From Paludibacteraceae bacterium (lineage in GTDB: Bacteria > Bacteroidota > Bacteroidia > Bacteroidales > Paludibacteraceae): a stretch of 64,000 nt of DNA. A program made the position numbers and the translations under genes. The stretch is from the NCBI GenBank assembly GCA_024405895.1, contig JAKSNW010000005.1:1-64000 (forward strand), in the 5' to 3' direction. The notes under the pieces were generated by a model. It worked only from the letters and a program-made list of their open reading frames with translations, made no database searches and was not told the DNA's origin. This document shows positions 35,406 through 44,944 of this stretch, in pieces; position 1 is the first letter of the stretch, and each line of letters opens with the position of its first letter.

Positions 35406-36971
35406 ATGAAGATACCACGCATCAAAAGACTTGACGCTTACATGATTAAGAGCTTCCTCGGGTTGTTCTTCGTCACTTTTTTCATCTGTTTGTTCATCGT
35501 CATCATGCAGTTTCTGTGGATGCACGTGAACGACCTGGTGGGAAAGGGCTTGCCGATGAAGGTTCTGATGCAGTTTTTCTTCTATGCTTCACTGTCTATG
35601 GTGCCTATGGCTCTGCCATTGGCTATCCTCCTCGCCTCACTGATGACATTCGGTAACCTTGGTGAACGATTGGAACTATTGGCAATGAAGTCAGCCGGCA
35701 TCTCGCTCTTCCGCATCATGAGGTCGCTCATCGTGGCAATCTCATTTGTAGTGGTGGGCGCATTCTTCTTCTCCAACAACGTTATCCCAGTGGCACAGAA
35801 GAAGATGTGGGCACTGATGTTCTCCATCCGACAGACCTCGCCCGAGTTGGATGTCCCCGTCGGTGAGTTCTACAGCGGCATTCACGGTATGAACCTCTAC
35901 GTTCGCAGCAAGAACCACAAGACTCAGGCGCTGGAGAATGTGATGATCTACGACTTCACACAAGGCTTCAACAATGCCTCCGTAACGACCGCTGACTCGG
36001 TGCATATCAAACTGACCGAAGACAAACGCAACCTGGTGCTTCAGATTCATGGTGGCGAGCAATTTGAGAACCTGAAGAAGCAGCAGTTTACCGGCACATC
36101 GAATGTGCCATACCGTCGCGAGACATTCAAGGAGAAGGAGATTCTGATTGACTTCGACTCCAACTTCCAAGAGATTGACGAGAGCGTGTTGGAGGATCAG
36201 CACGTCAGCAAGAACATTGTCCGACTGACCCACGACATCGACTCGGTAAGCAACCGTTGCGACTCGCTACGAAAATCCTTCAACAAGAGGATTACTACCG
36301 ACGAGTATTTCAACAAAGCCTACGAACCAACAGAACGCGAGACTGCGCACAATGAGGTGCTGAAGCCAACCACTGAAGCGGTAAACTGCGACTCGGTATT
36401 CCTCGCCTGCTCACAGCAAGAGATGGAAGCCATATGCAAGGCAGCCAAACAACGTGAACAGAACGTGAAGGCAGACCTGATGTTCCACCGTATCAACATT
36501 GACGACGGCGAAGATTTCTGTGCACGACACAATATCGAATGGCACCAGAAATTCACCCTCAGCCTTGCCTGCCTGATTTTCTTCTTCATCGGTGCTCCGT
36601 TGGGTGCTATCATCGGCAAGGGCGGTTTAGGTATGCCAGCTGTCATCAGCATCATACTGTTCCTGGTTTACTATGTCATCAACACCACAGGCGTGAAAAT
36701 GGCCCGTGAGGTACTTTGGCCAGCATGGCAAGGCATGTGGCTCAGTTCGTTCGTGCTCGCCCCTATCGGCATCTTCTTCACCTACAAGGCAGCAACCGAC
36801 AGCGCCATCTTCAAGAGCGATGCCTATAAACTATGGTTCAAGCAGATTTTAGTATGGATAAAACTTCCAACGAACGAGAAGAAGGAGAGCGTGGTAAGAC
36901 TGGCAAAAAAAGCAGGCATACAGGCAAAGCGTTGGCTCAGCAAGTTGCCTTTTACTAAGAAAGAAAAATAA
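35406..36971 (+). CDS. LptF/LptG family permease
   Basis: A 521-residue inner-membrane protein of the YjgP/YjgQ family, part of the LPS-export ABC transporter that passes LPS to the periplasmic bridge. The N-terminus is typical ([19 protein letters not shown]), with three membrane helices in the first ~120 residues, a long periplasmic beta-jellyroll region, and three helices near 390-470 ([20 protein letters not shown]). It is longer than E. coli LptF because of an enlarged periplasmic part, which is usual in Bacteroidetes. It begins a plus-strand run with ribBA 19 bases on. Which of the two, LptF or LptG, it represents cannot be decided. Confidence 0.88.
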   Translation: MKIPRIKRLDAYMIKSFLGLFFVTFFICLFIVIMQFLWMHVNDLVGKGLPMKVLMQFFFYASLSMVPMALPLAILLASLMTFGNLGERLELLAMKSAGISLFRIMRSLIVAISFVVVGAFFFSNNVIPVAQKKMWALMFSIRQTSPELDVPVGEFYSGIHGMNLYVRSKNHKTQALENVMIYDFTQGFNNASVTTADSVHIKLTEDKRNLVLQIHGGEQFENLKKQQFTGTSNVPYRRETFKEKEILIDFDSNFQEIDESVLEDQHVSKNIVRLTHDIDSVSNRCDSLRKSFNKRITTDEYFNKAYEPTERETAHNEVLKPTTEAVNCDSVFLACSQQEMEAICKAAKQREQNVKADLMFHRINIDDGEDFCARHNIEWHQKFTLSLACLIFFFIGAPLGAIIGKGGLGMPAVISIILFLVYYVINTTGVKMAREVLWPAWQGMWLSSFVLAPIGIFFTYKAATDSAIFKSDAYKLWFKQILVWIKLPTNEKKESVVRLAKKAGIQAKRWLSKLPFTKKEK

Positions 36972-36990
36972 TAATACAACAAACATATAT

Positions 36991-38199
36991 ATGAATAAGA
37001 AACTCAACACTATTGAAGAAGCTATTGAAGATTTCCGCGAGGGTAAATTCCTTATCGTTGTGGACGATGAGGACCGCGAAAACGAAGGCGACTTCATCAT
37101 AGCAGCAGAGAAAATCACCCCTGAGAAGGTGAACTTTATGTTGAAAAACGGTCGTGGCGTGCTCTGTGCCCCACTGCCAGAAGAGCGTTGCGCAGAATTG
37201 GAATTGACCCATCAGGTTTCCAACAACACCTCTATGCTCGGCACCCCATTCACCGTTACAGTAGACAAACTGGAAGGCTGCACCACCGGCGTTTCAACAC
37301 ACGACCGTGCTGCCACTATCCAAGCTTTGGCTGACCCAGCTTCAACACCAGCCACCTTCGGCCGTCCAGGTCATATCAACCCACTCTACGCAAAATCAAA
37401 AGGTGTGCTCCGTCGCGCTGGCCACACAGAGGCTTCTATTGACCTCGCTCGTCTGGCTGGCTTGCGTCCTGCCGCTGCCCTCATCGAGATCATGAATGAG
37501 GACGGCACCATGGCACGTATGCCTCAACTCTTTGAGATTGCCGAGAAATATGACATCAAAATCATCACCATTGCCGACCTCATCGCCTACCGTCTCCGTA
37601 CAGAGAGCATGGTGGAATGTGGCGAGGAAGTAGAGTTGCCAACAGCCTACGGCCACTTCAAACTGATTCCTTTCCGTCAGAAATCAAACGGTCTTGAGCA
37701 TATGGCACTCATCAAAGGCGAGTGGAAACAGGACGAGCCTGTCTTGGTTCGCGTTCACTCTTCATGTGCCACTGGCGATATCTTCGGTTCACTCCGTTGC
37801 GACTGCGGCGACCAACTCCACAAAGCAATGCAGGAGATTGAGAAAGCCGGCAAGGGTGTCATCGTATACCTCAACCAAGAGGGTCGTGGCATCGGTCTGA
37901 TGAACAAGATCAGAGCCTACAAACTCCAGGAGAACGGTCTTGACACCGTAGATGCCAACCTCCACCTCGGTTTCAAAGCTGACGAACGCGAATATGGCGT
38001 AGGTGCCAATATTCTCCGTAGCCTCGGCGTCACCAAGATGCGCTTGATGACCAACAACCCAGTAAAACGTGTCGGTTTGGAGAGCTACGGCCTTGAAATC
38101 GTGGAGAACGTGCCACTGGAGATTGAGCCAAACGAGTACAACCGCGTTTATATGGAGACCAAGCGTAGCCGTATGAACCACACTCTCCACCTGAAGTAA
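36991..38199 (+). CDS. ribBA: Bifunctional DHBP synthase / GTP cyclohydrolase II
   Basis: The product has 402 residues. Residues 1-205 are 3,4-dihydroxy-2-butanone-4-phosphate synthase ([14 protein letters not shown], and [15 protein letters not shown]). Residues 206-402 are GTP cyclohydrolase II with the zinc motif [19 protein letters not shown] and the [13 protein letters not shown] active-site stretch. Both enzymes open riboflavin synthesis, one from ribulose-5-phosphate and the other from GTP. No FMN riboswitch is visible in the 19-base gap before it. A strong hairpin separates it from lipA. Confidence 0.95.
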   Translation: MNKKLNTIEEAIEDFREGKFLIVVDDEDRENEGDFIIAAEKITPEKVNFMLKNGRGVLCAPLPEERCAELELTHQVSNNTSMLGTPFTVTVDKLEGCTTGVSTHDRAATIQALADPASTPATFGRPGHINPLYAKSKGVLRRAGHTEASIDLARLAGLRPAAALIEIMNEDGTMARMPQLFEIAEKYDIKIITIADLIAYRLRTESMVECGEEVELPTAYGHFKLIPFRQKSNGLEHMALIKGEWKQDEPVLVRVHSSCATGDIFGSLRCDCGDQLHKAMQEIEKAGKGVIVYLNQEGRGIGLMNKIRAYKLQENGLDTVDANLHLGFKADEREYGVGANILRSLGVTKMRLMTNNPVKRVGLESYGLEIVENVPLEIEPNEYNRVYMETKRSRMNHTLHLK

Positions 38200-38223
38200 T
38201 TCTTTAGAGAAACAATATAATCT

Positions 38224-38267
38224 GCATACCACGGGCGACAGCCGAATACTGTCGTCCGTGGGTGTGC
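38224..38267 (+). promoter_or_regulatory. Strong hairpin between ribBA and lipA
   Basis: An 18-bp stem with one bulge and one internal G-U pair has a 7-base loop and the core CCACGGGCGACAG with CTGTCGTCCGTGG. There is no T-run, so it is not a typical terminator. It ends 14 bases before the lipA start and could affect mRNA processing or translation. Confidence 0.75.
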
Positions 38268-38281
38268 ATTGAGCAATAGTT

Positions 38282-39133
38282 ATGGGACATATCAGAAAGC
38301 CTGAATGGCTGAAAATAGATTTCCGCAGCGAGAACCACTACTCTAATGTGGGCAACACGCTGAAGACACACGGTCTGCACACCATCTGCAGCAGCGGCCG
38401 CTGTCCTAACATGTCGGAGTGCTGGAGTCGCGGCACTGCCACATTTATGATTCTTGGCGATATCTGCACCCGTGCCTGCCGTTTCTGCAACACGAAGTCT
38501 GGTCGTCCACTTCCTGTCGTTGAGAATGAGCCACAGAGCCTTGCGGAGTCTATCCAGAAGTTGCAGTTGAAACATGCCGTCATCACCTCTGTTGACCGCG
38601 ACGACCTCCCAGACCTTGGTGCAAGCCACTGGGCACGCTGTATCGAAGAAGTGCGAAAGGTCAATCCAGACACTACGATTGAGGTCTTGGTGCCAGATTT
38701 TCAAGGCAAAGACGAACTCATTGACCTCGTCGCTGCTGCTCGTCCTGATGTCATGGCTCACAACATCGAAACCGTAGAACGCCTCTCACCGGATGTTCGC
38801 CGTGTGGCAGAATACCGCAAGAGTCTGCATACGCTGGAACGCATTCATGCCAACGGTCTTCCAACAAAGAGCGGTCTGATGCTCGGACTTGGCGAGACCG
38901 AAGAAGAGATTCTTCAAACACTGGATGACTTGCGTGCCGTAGGTTGCGAGATGGTAACCATCGGACAGTATCTGCAGCCAACCAGCAAGCACTATGAGGT
39001 GAAAGCCTATATCCACCCAGACGACTTCAAACGCTACGAAGCCATTGCCTTGGAGAAAGGTTTCAAGACAGCCGTTTGCGGTCCATTGGTACGTTCTTCA
39101 TACCACGCCGACCTCTTCATCGACAAGAAATAG
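38282..39133 (+). CDS. lipA: Lipoyl synthase
   Basis: A 283-residue radical-SAM enzyme that inserts two sulfurs into octanoyl groups on lipoyl-dependent enzymes. The N-terminal auxiliary cluster cysteines are Cys36, Cys41 and Cys47, in the family spacing CX4CX5C. The radical-SAM motif is Cys62, Cys66 and Cys69 (CTRACRFC). The RSSYHAD end is also typical. The length matches the family. lipB was not seen in the window. It sits 82 bases after ribBA, with the hairpin in between. Confidence 0.95.
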   Translation: MGHIRKPEWLKIDFRSENHYSNVGNTLKTHGLHTICSSGRCPNMSECWSRGTATFMILGDICTRACRFCNTKSGRPLPVVENEPQSLAESIQKLQLKHAVITSVDRDDLPDLGASHWARCIEEVRKVNPDTTIEVLVPDFQGKDELIDLVAAARPDVMAHNIETVERLSPDVRRVAEYRKSLHTLERIHANGLPTKSGLMLGLGETEEEILQTLDDLRAVGCEMVTIGQYLQPTSKHYEVKAYIHPDDFKRYEAIALEKGFKTAVCGPLVRSSYHADLFIDKK

Positions 39134-39155
39134 ATAACGTCTCCTGACCTTACCG

Positions 39156-40397
39156 ATGCGATACGAGCGTTTCATAGCACAGCACTTTCATCAAGCCGAC
39201 AAGAAGAAAGGCAAGAGCATGTCGAAGCCTGCCGTCAAGGTAGCCACTTTCGGCATTGCCGTAGGTCTGGCTGTGATGTTGCTTTCCGTATCGGTGGTGG
39301 TAGGATTCAAACATGAGGTTCGTAGTCAGGTCATAGGTTTCGGTTCTCATATCCAGATTACTGCCAATGAGATTGAGCAGACCTACGAACACGAGCCTAT
39401 ACTCCTCGACGAGAGCGACATCTACCGTATCAAACAGATGCCACATATCACTCGAGTGCAATCGGTGGTAACCAAGAGTGGCATCATCAAGACAGAGGAG
39501 AGTTTCCGTGGTGTTGTTCTCAAGGGCGTGGATAGCACTTACGATTGGCGTTTTTTCCATGCTAACATGGTGGAAGGCGATACACTCTGCCCTAATGACA
39601 CGATGTCGTATGCCGTAATTTCACAATCGACAGCAGAAATGCTGCAGTTACATGTAGGTGACGATTTCATTACATATTTCGTCGACAACCACGTCCGTGC
39701 ACGTAAGTTCGTAGTCAAGGGAATCTATCGAACCTCATTCTCCGACTATGACAATCTCTACCTCTTTACCTCCATGGAGCCATTGCGTCAGCTGTTAGGT
39801 TGGGAAGGAGACGAGGTAAGTTGCTACGAGTTGCTGATTGACGATTTCAAACATCTGCAATCTGCCACCGACCATATCGAAGGGATGCTGGGCAACCGTT
39901 TCGGCGAGACATCGGCACTCTACTCTATCCAAAATATCCACCAGCTCACCCCAATGATTTTCGATTGGCTTGCCATGTTGGATGCCAATGCCGTCATCAT
40001 TTTGGTACTGATGCTCCTGGTGGCTGGATTCAATATGATTTCAGGATTGCTGATTCTGATTCTCGAACGAACCAATGATATCGGACTGCTTAAGGCACTC
40101 GGTGCAGCCAACTGGCCTTTGCGTAAAGTATTTCTCTATCATGCAGCCTATCTTGTGGGCAAAGGTATGCTTTGGGGCAATATCGTAGGCATCGGACTGA
40201 TACTAATCCAACGTTTCACACACATCATTCCTTTGGATGCATCGGTCTATTATGTTGACTATGTTCCCGTTTCGTTCAACATTCTCCACATTCTCCTGTT
40301 GAACATAGGCACAGCAGTGGCTTCTATCGCCATGATGCTTTTGCCTTCACACATCATCACGAAGATATCGCCAGTCAAAGCGATGCGCTTCGAATAG
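39156..40397 (+). CDS. LolC/LolE-type lipoprotein-releasing permease
   Basis: The 413-residue product has one N-terminal membrane helix (FGIAVGLAVMLLSVSVVVGF), a large periplasmic MacB-like domain to about 265, and three C-terminal FtsX-type helices (MLLVAGFNMISGLLILILERT). This is the layout of LolC/LolE, which extract lipoproteins from the inner membrane for delivery to the outer membrane. The ILERTNDIGLLKALGA coupling stretch contacts the ATPase. It lies 22 bases after lipA. A working Lol system matters for the many lipoproteins encoded in this window. Confidence 0.87.
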   Translation: MRYERFIAQHFHQADKKKGKSMSKPAVKVATFGIAVGLAVMLLSVSVVVGFKHEVRSQVIGFGSHIQITANEIEQTYEHEPILLDESDIYRIKQMPHITRVQSVVTKSGIIKTEESFRGVVLKGVDSTYDWRFFHANMVEGDTLCPNDTMSYAVISQSTAEMLQLHVGDDFITYFVDNHVRARKFVVKGIYRTSFSDYDNLYLFTSMEPLRQLLGWEGDEVSCYELLIDDFKHLQSATDHIEGMLGNRFGETSALYSIQNIHQLTPMIFDWLAMLDANAVIILVLMLLVAGFNMISGLLILILERTNDIGLLKALGAANWPLRKVFLYHAAYLVGKGMLWGNIVGIGLILIQRFTHIIPLDASVYYVDYVPVSFNILHILLLNIGTAVASIAMMLLPSHIITKISPVKAMRFE

Positions 40398-40418
40398 CTT
40401 CACTTATTTATCTTGCTG

Positions 40419-41813
40419 TTATCGTGAGAAATGGTGGTCCAACTGTAACGGACGGCCATTGTTCAATCGCAGGCGCAACCATGCTGCCATGCCTGTAGTG
40501 TCGCATTTCTGAACCGGAGAACGCCAATCTACTCTTACCTGTGTGATAGTATCTTGGGAGTCTGTTTTCACATTGAATACCGAAGCATCGGCAAACGACA
40601 CATTGGTAACCTCAGGCCACAAGAGTGCCATCTCCTTGGAAACGGTGGCGACGTTAACGCCATCACGTTCGTTGAGTTTGGCTTGAAGCACCATTATCAA
40701 AGAATCAGCCTGTTCCAACTGAGCCTCTTTCTTTTCAATCAATCCTTGAAGCAGTTGAGCCTGGAGTCCGAGGTCGAAATCTACGGTACCACCACTTTGA
40801 CGAACGGTAAAATGTGTTCCTTCGAGGTGATAATCGGGCAGATGCGACTGCATGAGTGCCACTTCCTCTTGCGACAGTTCCTTACCAACAAGCAACAACG
40901 ACAACGACTGGCCATTGCGAGTATAAAACTTCTTCACATTGACAATCTGCACATTTTCCATCATTGAATCTTTTTCGAGATTGGAAACGAAGGCATTGAC
41001 ATTGCTATTGAATGTAGCTTCTTTCACCATATTGATGGCAAGGATAACACTCGGCACAGCTACCAGGAGGGTGAAGAAAGCCAAAGAGAAACGGATGCGA
41101 CGGCTTTTGCGTTTATCCACATAGTTGCGATGAGGGAACTTCAAGTAACGCACCATGATAAAGGTGGCAGAAGCAATGAAAAACGAATTGATGAAGAAGA
41201 GGTAGAAAGCACCGATGAAGTAGTTCCATTGACCTGTGCCAACGCCATAACCTGCCGTACACAACGGAGGCATCAAGGCTGTAGCAATGGCAACACCAGC
41301 GACAACGGTGGTTTTCTCTTGTTTGCGGGAGGATGCCACAATGCCAGCCAGACCGCCGACGAAGGCAATCATCACATCGAAGATGGTGGGATTGGTACGT
41401 GCCAAAAGTTCCGATTGGGCATCACTCAATGGAGTAATAAAGAAATAGACAGATGAAGTGAGCAAACTGATAACCACCATGGTGAAGAGATTCTTCAACG
41501 AGGTTTTCAGCAGTTCGTTGTCACTGATACCAACAGACAATCCCAAGCCCATGATTGGGCCCATCAGCGGAGAAACCAGCATGGCACCGATGATGACAGC
41601 GGTGGAGTTGACATTCAAACCCACAGAAGCCAGCAAGATGGCAAAAATGAGCAACCAGACATTGATGCCACGAAACTCTGCTCCCTGTTTGATATTGTCG
41701 ATAGTGGTAGCCGAGTCGGTGTCATCGCTGATGTTCATCAACGAACGGAGATAGCCAAGAAAGCCCTTGTCGTCGTTCTTTGGTGGTTGTGGTTCCATGT
41801 ATGGTGTTTCCAT
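40419..41813 (-). CDS. DUF389 family membrane protein
   Basis: A 464-residue integral membrane protein of the DUF389 (TIGR00341-like) family. After a polar N-terminus, about six hydrophobic helices at about 50-250 include the family hallmark MLVSPLMGPIMGLGLSVGI and the stretch VAGVAIATALMPPLCTAGYG. The last ~200 residues are soluble with a coiled-coil-like segment near 360-390 (KKEAQLEQADSLIMVLQAKL). No transported substrate is known for the family. It is convergent with the LolC/E gene, and 21 bases separate the stops. Confidence 0.87.
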   Translation of the reverse strand: METPYMEPQPPKNDDKGFLGYLRSLMNISDDTDSATTIDNIKQGAEFRGINVWLLIFAILLASVGLNVNSTAVIIGAMLVSPLMGPIMGLGLSVGISDNELLKTSLKNLFTMVVISLLTSSVYFFITPLSDAQSELLARTNPTIFDVMIAFVGGLAGIVASSRKQEKTTVVAGVAIATALMPPLCTAGYGVGTGQWNYFIGAFYLFFINSFFIASATFIMVRYLKFPHRNYVDKRKSRRIRFSLAFFTLLVAVPSVILAINMVKEATFNSNVNAFVSNLEKDSMMENVQIVNVKKFYTRNGQSLSLLLVGKELSQEEVALMQSHLPDYHLEGTHFTVRQSGGTVDFDLGLQAQLLQGLIEKKEAQLEQADSLIMVLQAKLNERDGVNVATVSKEMALLWPEVTNVSFADASVFNVKTDSQDTITQVRVDWRSPVQKCDTTGMAAWLRLRLNNGRPLQLDHHFSR

Positions 41814-41859
41814 ATATTATATTGTATGTTGGTAAATGAACGGATTTCTTGATAAGAAA

Positions 41860-41889
41860 AAGAGGTGCCAGAGTTTTCCAGCACCTCTT
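41860..41889 (-). terminator. Terminator of the OmpH/Skp gene
   Basis: On the minus strand AAGAGGTGC pairs with GCACCTCTT, followed by a TTTTTCTT tail. Confidence 0.85.
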
Positions 41890-41909
41890 ATATTAAACGA
41901 TTTGTTAAA

Positions 41910-42494
41910 TTATTTCTTGCTGTAACGTTTGTTCAAGAGTTCGAGCAACTCGTCGGTGATGTCAAGAGCAGGGTCACAGTAGAGCACGTTGTTAGCCATG
42001 GCACTGTTGGTGAGCACCAAAGCAAAACGACCGTCAGCATTGAGGATTTTCAATGCGTTGTCCACGCTGTCTTGCAACTGAAGGCTGAGGTCCACTTGTT
42101 TTTCCTGGAGTTTCATGCCGAGTTGGTTTGATTGGTTCTCGAGGTTAGCCTGTTCGCGTTGAAGTTTCTCTGCTTCAGAGCGGGCACGGTCTTGACTGAG
42201 GAAAGCATTGTTGTCAACTTTCTTTTGGAAGTCGGCCATTTTGTTTTCCAAAGCACGGGCTTTCTGATTGAGGTTGACACGAGCATCTTCTGCTTCACTC
42301 ATCAACTCATCGTTAGCCTGTACGGCAAAGTGGTATTTTGCCATGATTGAGTCGAGATCAACAACTGCGATAGTTACGCCATTGCCAGAAACGGCTACTG
42401 GAGCAGCCTTAGCTGGAGTTTGCTGTTTGTCGCCACATGCTACCAATGCCATAGCAACCAATGCGACCAAGAAAAGCGAGTAATATTTCTTCAT
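41910..42494 (-). CDS. OmpH/Skp-like periplasmic chaperone, predicted lipoprotein
   Basis: A 194-residue protein with a lipobox ending at Cys20 (LVAC), which would make it membrane-anchored, unlike E. coli Skp. After an Ala/Pro-rich linker, VAVVDLDSIMAKYHF-like sequence (here IAVVDLDSIMAKYHF) starts the family domain. A long charged coiled coil follows at about 75-145 (ARALENKMADFQKKVDN), then the typical C-terminal beta hairpin with VLYCDPALDIT. Skp holds unfolded outer-membrane proteins in the periplasm. A 63-residue membrane protein gene lies 32 bases upstream on the same strand. Confidence 0.88.
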   Translation of the reverse strand: MKKYYSLFLVALVAMALVACGDKQQTPAKAAPVAVSGNGVTIAVVDLDSIMAKYHFAVQANDELMSEAEDARVNLNQKARALENKMADFQKKVDNNAFLSQDRARSEAEKLQREQANLENQSNQLGMKLQEKQVDLSLQLQDSVDNALKILNADGRFALVLTNSAMANNVLYCDPALDITDELLELLNKRYSKK

Positions 42495-42526
42495 AATTCT
42501 GTCTGTATAGTCGTAATTTTAGAAGT

Positions 42527-42718
42527 CTATTTTTTACGTTGAGCCTCGCGGTCCTGCGATTGCGCACAGGTAATTCCGCGGTCTTTCATAGCCTTGCTGG
42601 CTCCAATGTGTGTGTTTGGAAATCGTCCTCCCTTCACAAAGAACACCTTAACCCCAAGCAGCAAGAAAGCCAATGCCACCAAGACACCAATAACGATGAA
42701 TGTGTAGAGTATTTGCAT
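42527..42718 (-). CDS. Small single-helix membrane protein
   Basis: A 63-residue protein with one N-terminal membrane helix (TFIVIGVLVALAFLLLGVKV) and then FFVKGGRFPNTHIG and a Lys/Arg-rich tail with one Cys. Small proteins of this design with an FPNTHIG stretch are, to my knowledge, conserved in Bacteroidales without a known function. It is probably co-transcribed with the OmpH/Skp gene. Confidence 0.75.
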   Translation of the reverse strand: MQILYTFIVIGVLVALAFLLLGVKVFFVKGGRFPNTHIGASKAMKDRGITCAQSQDREAQRKK

Positions 42719-42929
42719 AATTGTCGTTAGGGTACAAGCCTATTTTTACGGCTGCAAAATTAACAAAAATCTTTCAAACCACCTAATATCTATGTATAAT
42801 TAACAAAACCGCATATTTTTATTTTTTCTTCACTAATCCATTTCAGTCTTCGGCAGTCCATTTCTATGGATACAGAAAGGAATTGCACAAAAATAAACTG
42901 CGTTTCTTTTTGGTATTGCGCTCAGTTTG

Positions 42930-43016
42930 CACTATCTTTGCTGACGCAAGATAGGCGGCGGTTCGGAAAATCCCAAATAAATTTGGTTTTTCGCTCACCT
43001 TGCACTATCTTTGCAA
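42930..43016 (+). promoter_or_regulatory. Second repeated promoter element, copy 3, before pepD
   Basis: CTATCTTTGC-TGAC-GCAAGATAG forms a 9-bp dyad and is followed by GCGGCGGTTCGG. A second TTGCACTATCTTTGCA promoter near 43000-43015 leads into pepD. There are thus two -7 boxes about 65 bp apart. The rest of 42719-42930 is A/T-rich and without a gene. Confidence 0.65.
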
Positions 43017-43051
43017 TTCGTAATTGACAACAAACAAAACATTTCAATATA

Positions 43052-44494
43052 ATGAAAAACTTAGAGCCTAAAGCACTGTGGAGTCAGTTCGACGCCATCT
43101 GTCAAGTGCCACGTCCTTCTAAAAAAGAAGAACAGATTATTGCCTATCTCCAGAAATGGGGCAAACAACACAAACTTGAAACTATCACAGACCAAACAGG
43201 CAACGTGCTTATGCGCAAGCCTGCTACTAAGGGCTACGAAAACCACCCAACCATTGTGCTTCAAGCACACATGGATATGGTTTGCGAGAAAAACAACGAC
43301 GTAAAACATAACTTCCTCAAAGACCCAATCGAGACATATATCGATGGCGAATGGGTTAAAGCCAAAGGTACAACCCTCGGTGCTGACAATGGTATCGGTA
43401 TGGCTACCATGTTGGCTATCATGGATTCAACCGATCTCAAACACCCTGCTCTAGAATGCCTCTTCACCGTTGACGAAGAGACTGGTTTGACTGGTGCTTT
43501 CGGTCTCGAGCCAGGCATTCTTACTGGTAAGACACTCATCAACCTCGACTCTGAGGACGACGGCGAACTCTTCATTGGCTGCGCAGGTGGCATCGATACC
43601 CTCTGCACCATCCGTTTCCGTCGCACTGACGCACCAAAGGATTTGTTCTACTTCACTGTTTCTATCAAAGGTCTTGCAGGCGGTCACTCTGGCGACGACA
43701 TCAACAAAGGTCGTGCCAATGCCAACAAACTGATGGCTCGTTTCCTTGCCAAGGTAGCTAATCAGACCGACTTCCGTTTGGTTTCATTCGACGGTGGCAA
43801 CCTCCGCAATGCTATCCCACGTGAGGCTACTGTTGTTGGTGCTGTTCCTATGTCATACAAAGAGGAACTCCGTATCCAATTGAACCACTTCATCGCTGAT
43901 ATCGAGAACGAATACAGCGCTACTGAGCCTAACTTCGCTGCTGAGTTGGAAAGCAGAAAACGTCCTGAGTACATCATGGAACGTGCTACAACCCGCAAGA
44001 TTATCTTCGCACTCGACGGCTGTCCAAATGCTGTTCACCGTATGTGTGTTGACATGCCAGGCTTGGTTGAGACTTCTTCCAACCTTGCTTCAGTGAAAAT
44101 GCTCGACAACACCCACATTCAGGTTGTTACCAGCCAACGTAGCTCTGTTGAACCAGCCAAATATGCTATGGCACAAATGATTGAGAGCCAGTTCAAGGCT
44201 ATCGGTGCTAAGGTTGAGCACAGCGACGGTTACCCTGGTTGGAAACCAAACCCAAAATCAGCTATCGCCAACACCATTGCAGAAAGCTACGAGCATCTCT
44301 TCGGTAAGAAGGCTGTAATCAAAGCTATCCACGCTGGTCTTGAGTGCGGTTTGTTCTCAACCAAATATCCAGAAATGGATATGGTTTCTGTAGGCCCAAC
44401 CATGCGTGGTGTTCACTCACCAGACGAACGTCTCCACATCGGCGACACCCAGAAGTTCTGGAAACTCATCGTTGACGTTTTGGCTAAGCTCTAA
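43052..44494 (+). CDS. pepD: Aminoacyl-histidine dipeptidase (M20 family)
   Basis: A 480-residue metallopeptidase that cleaves Xaa-His dipeptides such as carnosine. VLQAHMDMVCEKN holds the first metal-binding His and Asp, TLGADNGIGMA the bridging Asp, FTVDEETGLTGA the catalytic Glu pair, and INLDSEDDGELFIGCAGG the next metal ligand. HAGLECGLF near the end supplies the last His. The length is that of the family. The codon use is strongly biased, as in highly expressed genes. It has its own double promoter and a terminator at 44518. Confidence 0.93.
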   Translation: MKNLEPKALWSQFDAICQVPRPSKKEEQIIAYLQKWGKQHKLETITDQTGNVLMRKPATKGYENHPTIVLQAHMDMVCEKNNDVKHNFLKDPIETYIDGEWVKAKGTTLGADNGIGMATMLAIMDSTDLKHPALECLFTVDEETGLTGAFGLEPGILTGKTLINLDSEDDGELFIGCAGGIDTLCTIRFRRTDAPKDLFYFTVSIKGLAGGHSGDDINKGRANANKLMARFLAKVANQTDFRLVSFDGGNLRNAIPREATVVGAVPMSYKEELRIQLNHFIADIENEYSATEPNFAAELESRKRPEYIMERATTRKIIFALDGCPNAVHRMCVDMPGLVETSSNLASVKMLDNTHIQVVTSQRSSVEPAKYAMAQMIESQFKAIGAKVEHSDGYPGWKPNPKSAIANTIAESYEHLFGKKAVIKAIHAGLECGLFSTKYPEMDMVSVGPTMRGVHSPDERLHIGDTQKFWKLIVDVLAKL

Positions 44495-44517
44495 TTCGTC
44501 GCGAAACACAAATAAAG

Positions 44518-44547
44518 AACTCCTTGCAGCCTCGGTTGCAGGGAGTT
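44518..44547 (+). terminator. Terminator after pepD
   Basis: AACTCC-TTGCA pairs with TTGCA-GGAGTT around GCCTCGG with small mismatches, followed by TCTTCGTTTC. Confidence 0.65.
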
Positions 44548-44599
44548 TCTTCGTTTCTACCCTTTCGGAACGTGTTTTTTCCGTTTGATTTTGCAAAAA

Positions 44600-44890
44600 A
44601 TGAAACGTAGACTGCCAAAAACAAAATTGAAATAGGAGTTGACAAACGTAGACTCTCAAAAACAAAATTGAAATACGAGTCGAGAAACGTAGACTGCCAA
44701 AAACAAAATTGAAATAGGAGTTGACAAACGTAGACTCTCAAAAACAAAATTAAAATGGGAGTCGAGAAACGTAGACTCCCAAAAACAAAATTGAAATGGG
44801 AGTCGAGAAACGTAGACTCCCAAAAACAAATTTGAAATGGGAGTCGACAAATGTAGATTCCCAAAAACAAAATTAAAATACGAGTCTACA
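44600..44890. repeat. 41-bp tandem array with a hairpin in most units
   Basis: Units with AAACGTAGACT or a close variant begin at 44603, 44644, 44685, 44726, 44767, 44808 and 44849, always exactly 41 bp apart. The better-preserved units read GACTCCC-N17-GGGAGTC, and others keep pairing by G-U (GACTCTC with GGGAGTC). The end reads TCTACATTTGTAGA, itself a dyad. It lies between two convergent genes and is unlike the other arrays in sequence. Confidence 0.92.
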
Positions 44891-44944
44891 TTTGTAGATG
44901 TTAACGAACACTAATTTTAAGGGATAAAATTGGGGCTATTTCCC

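Noticed and set aside
44600..44890. CRISPR array
   Set aside because: The units are contiguous 41-bp tandem repeats with no unique spacers, and no cas gene is present in the window.
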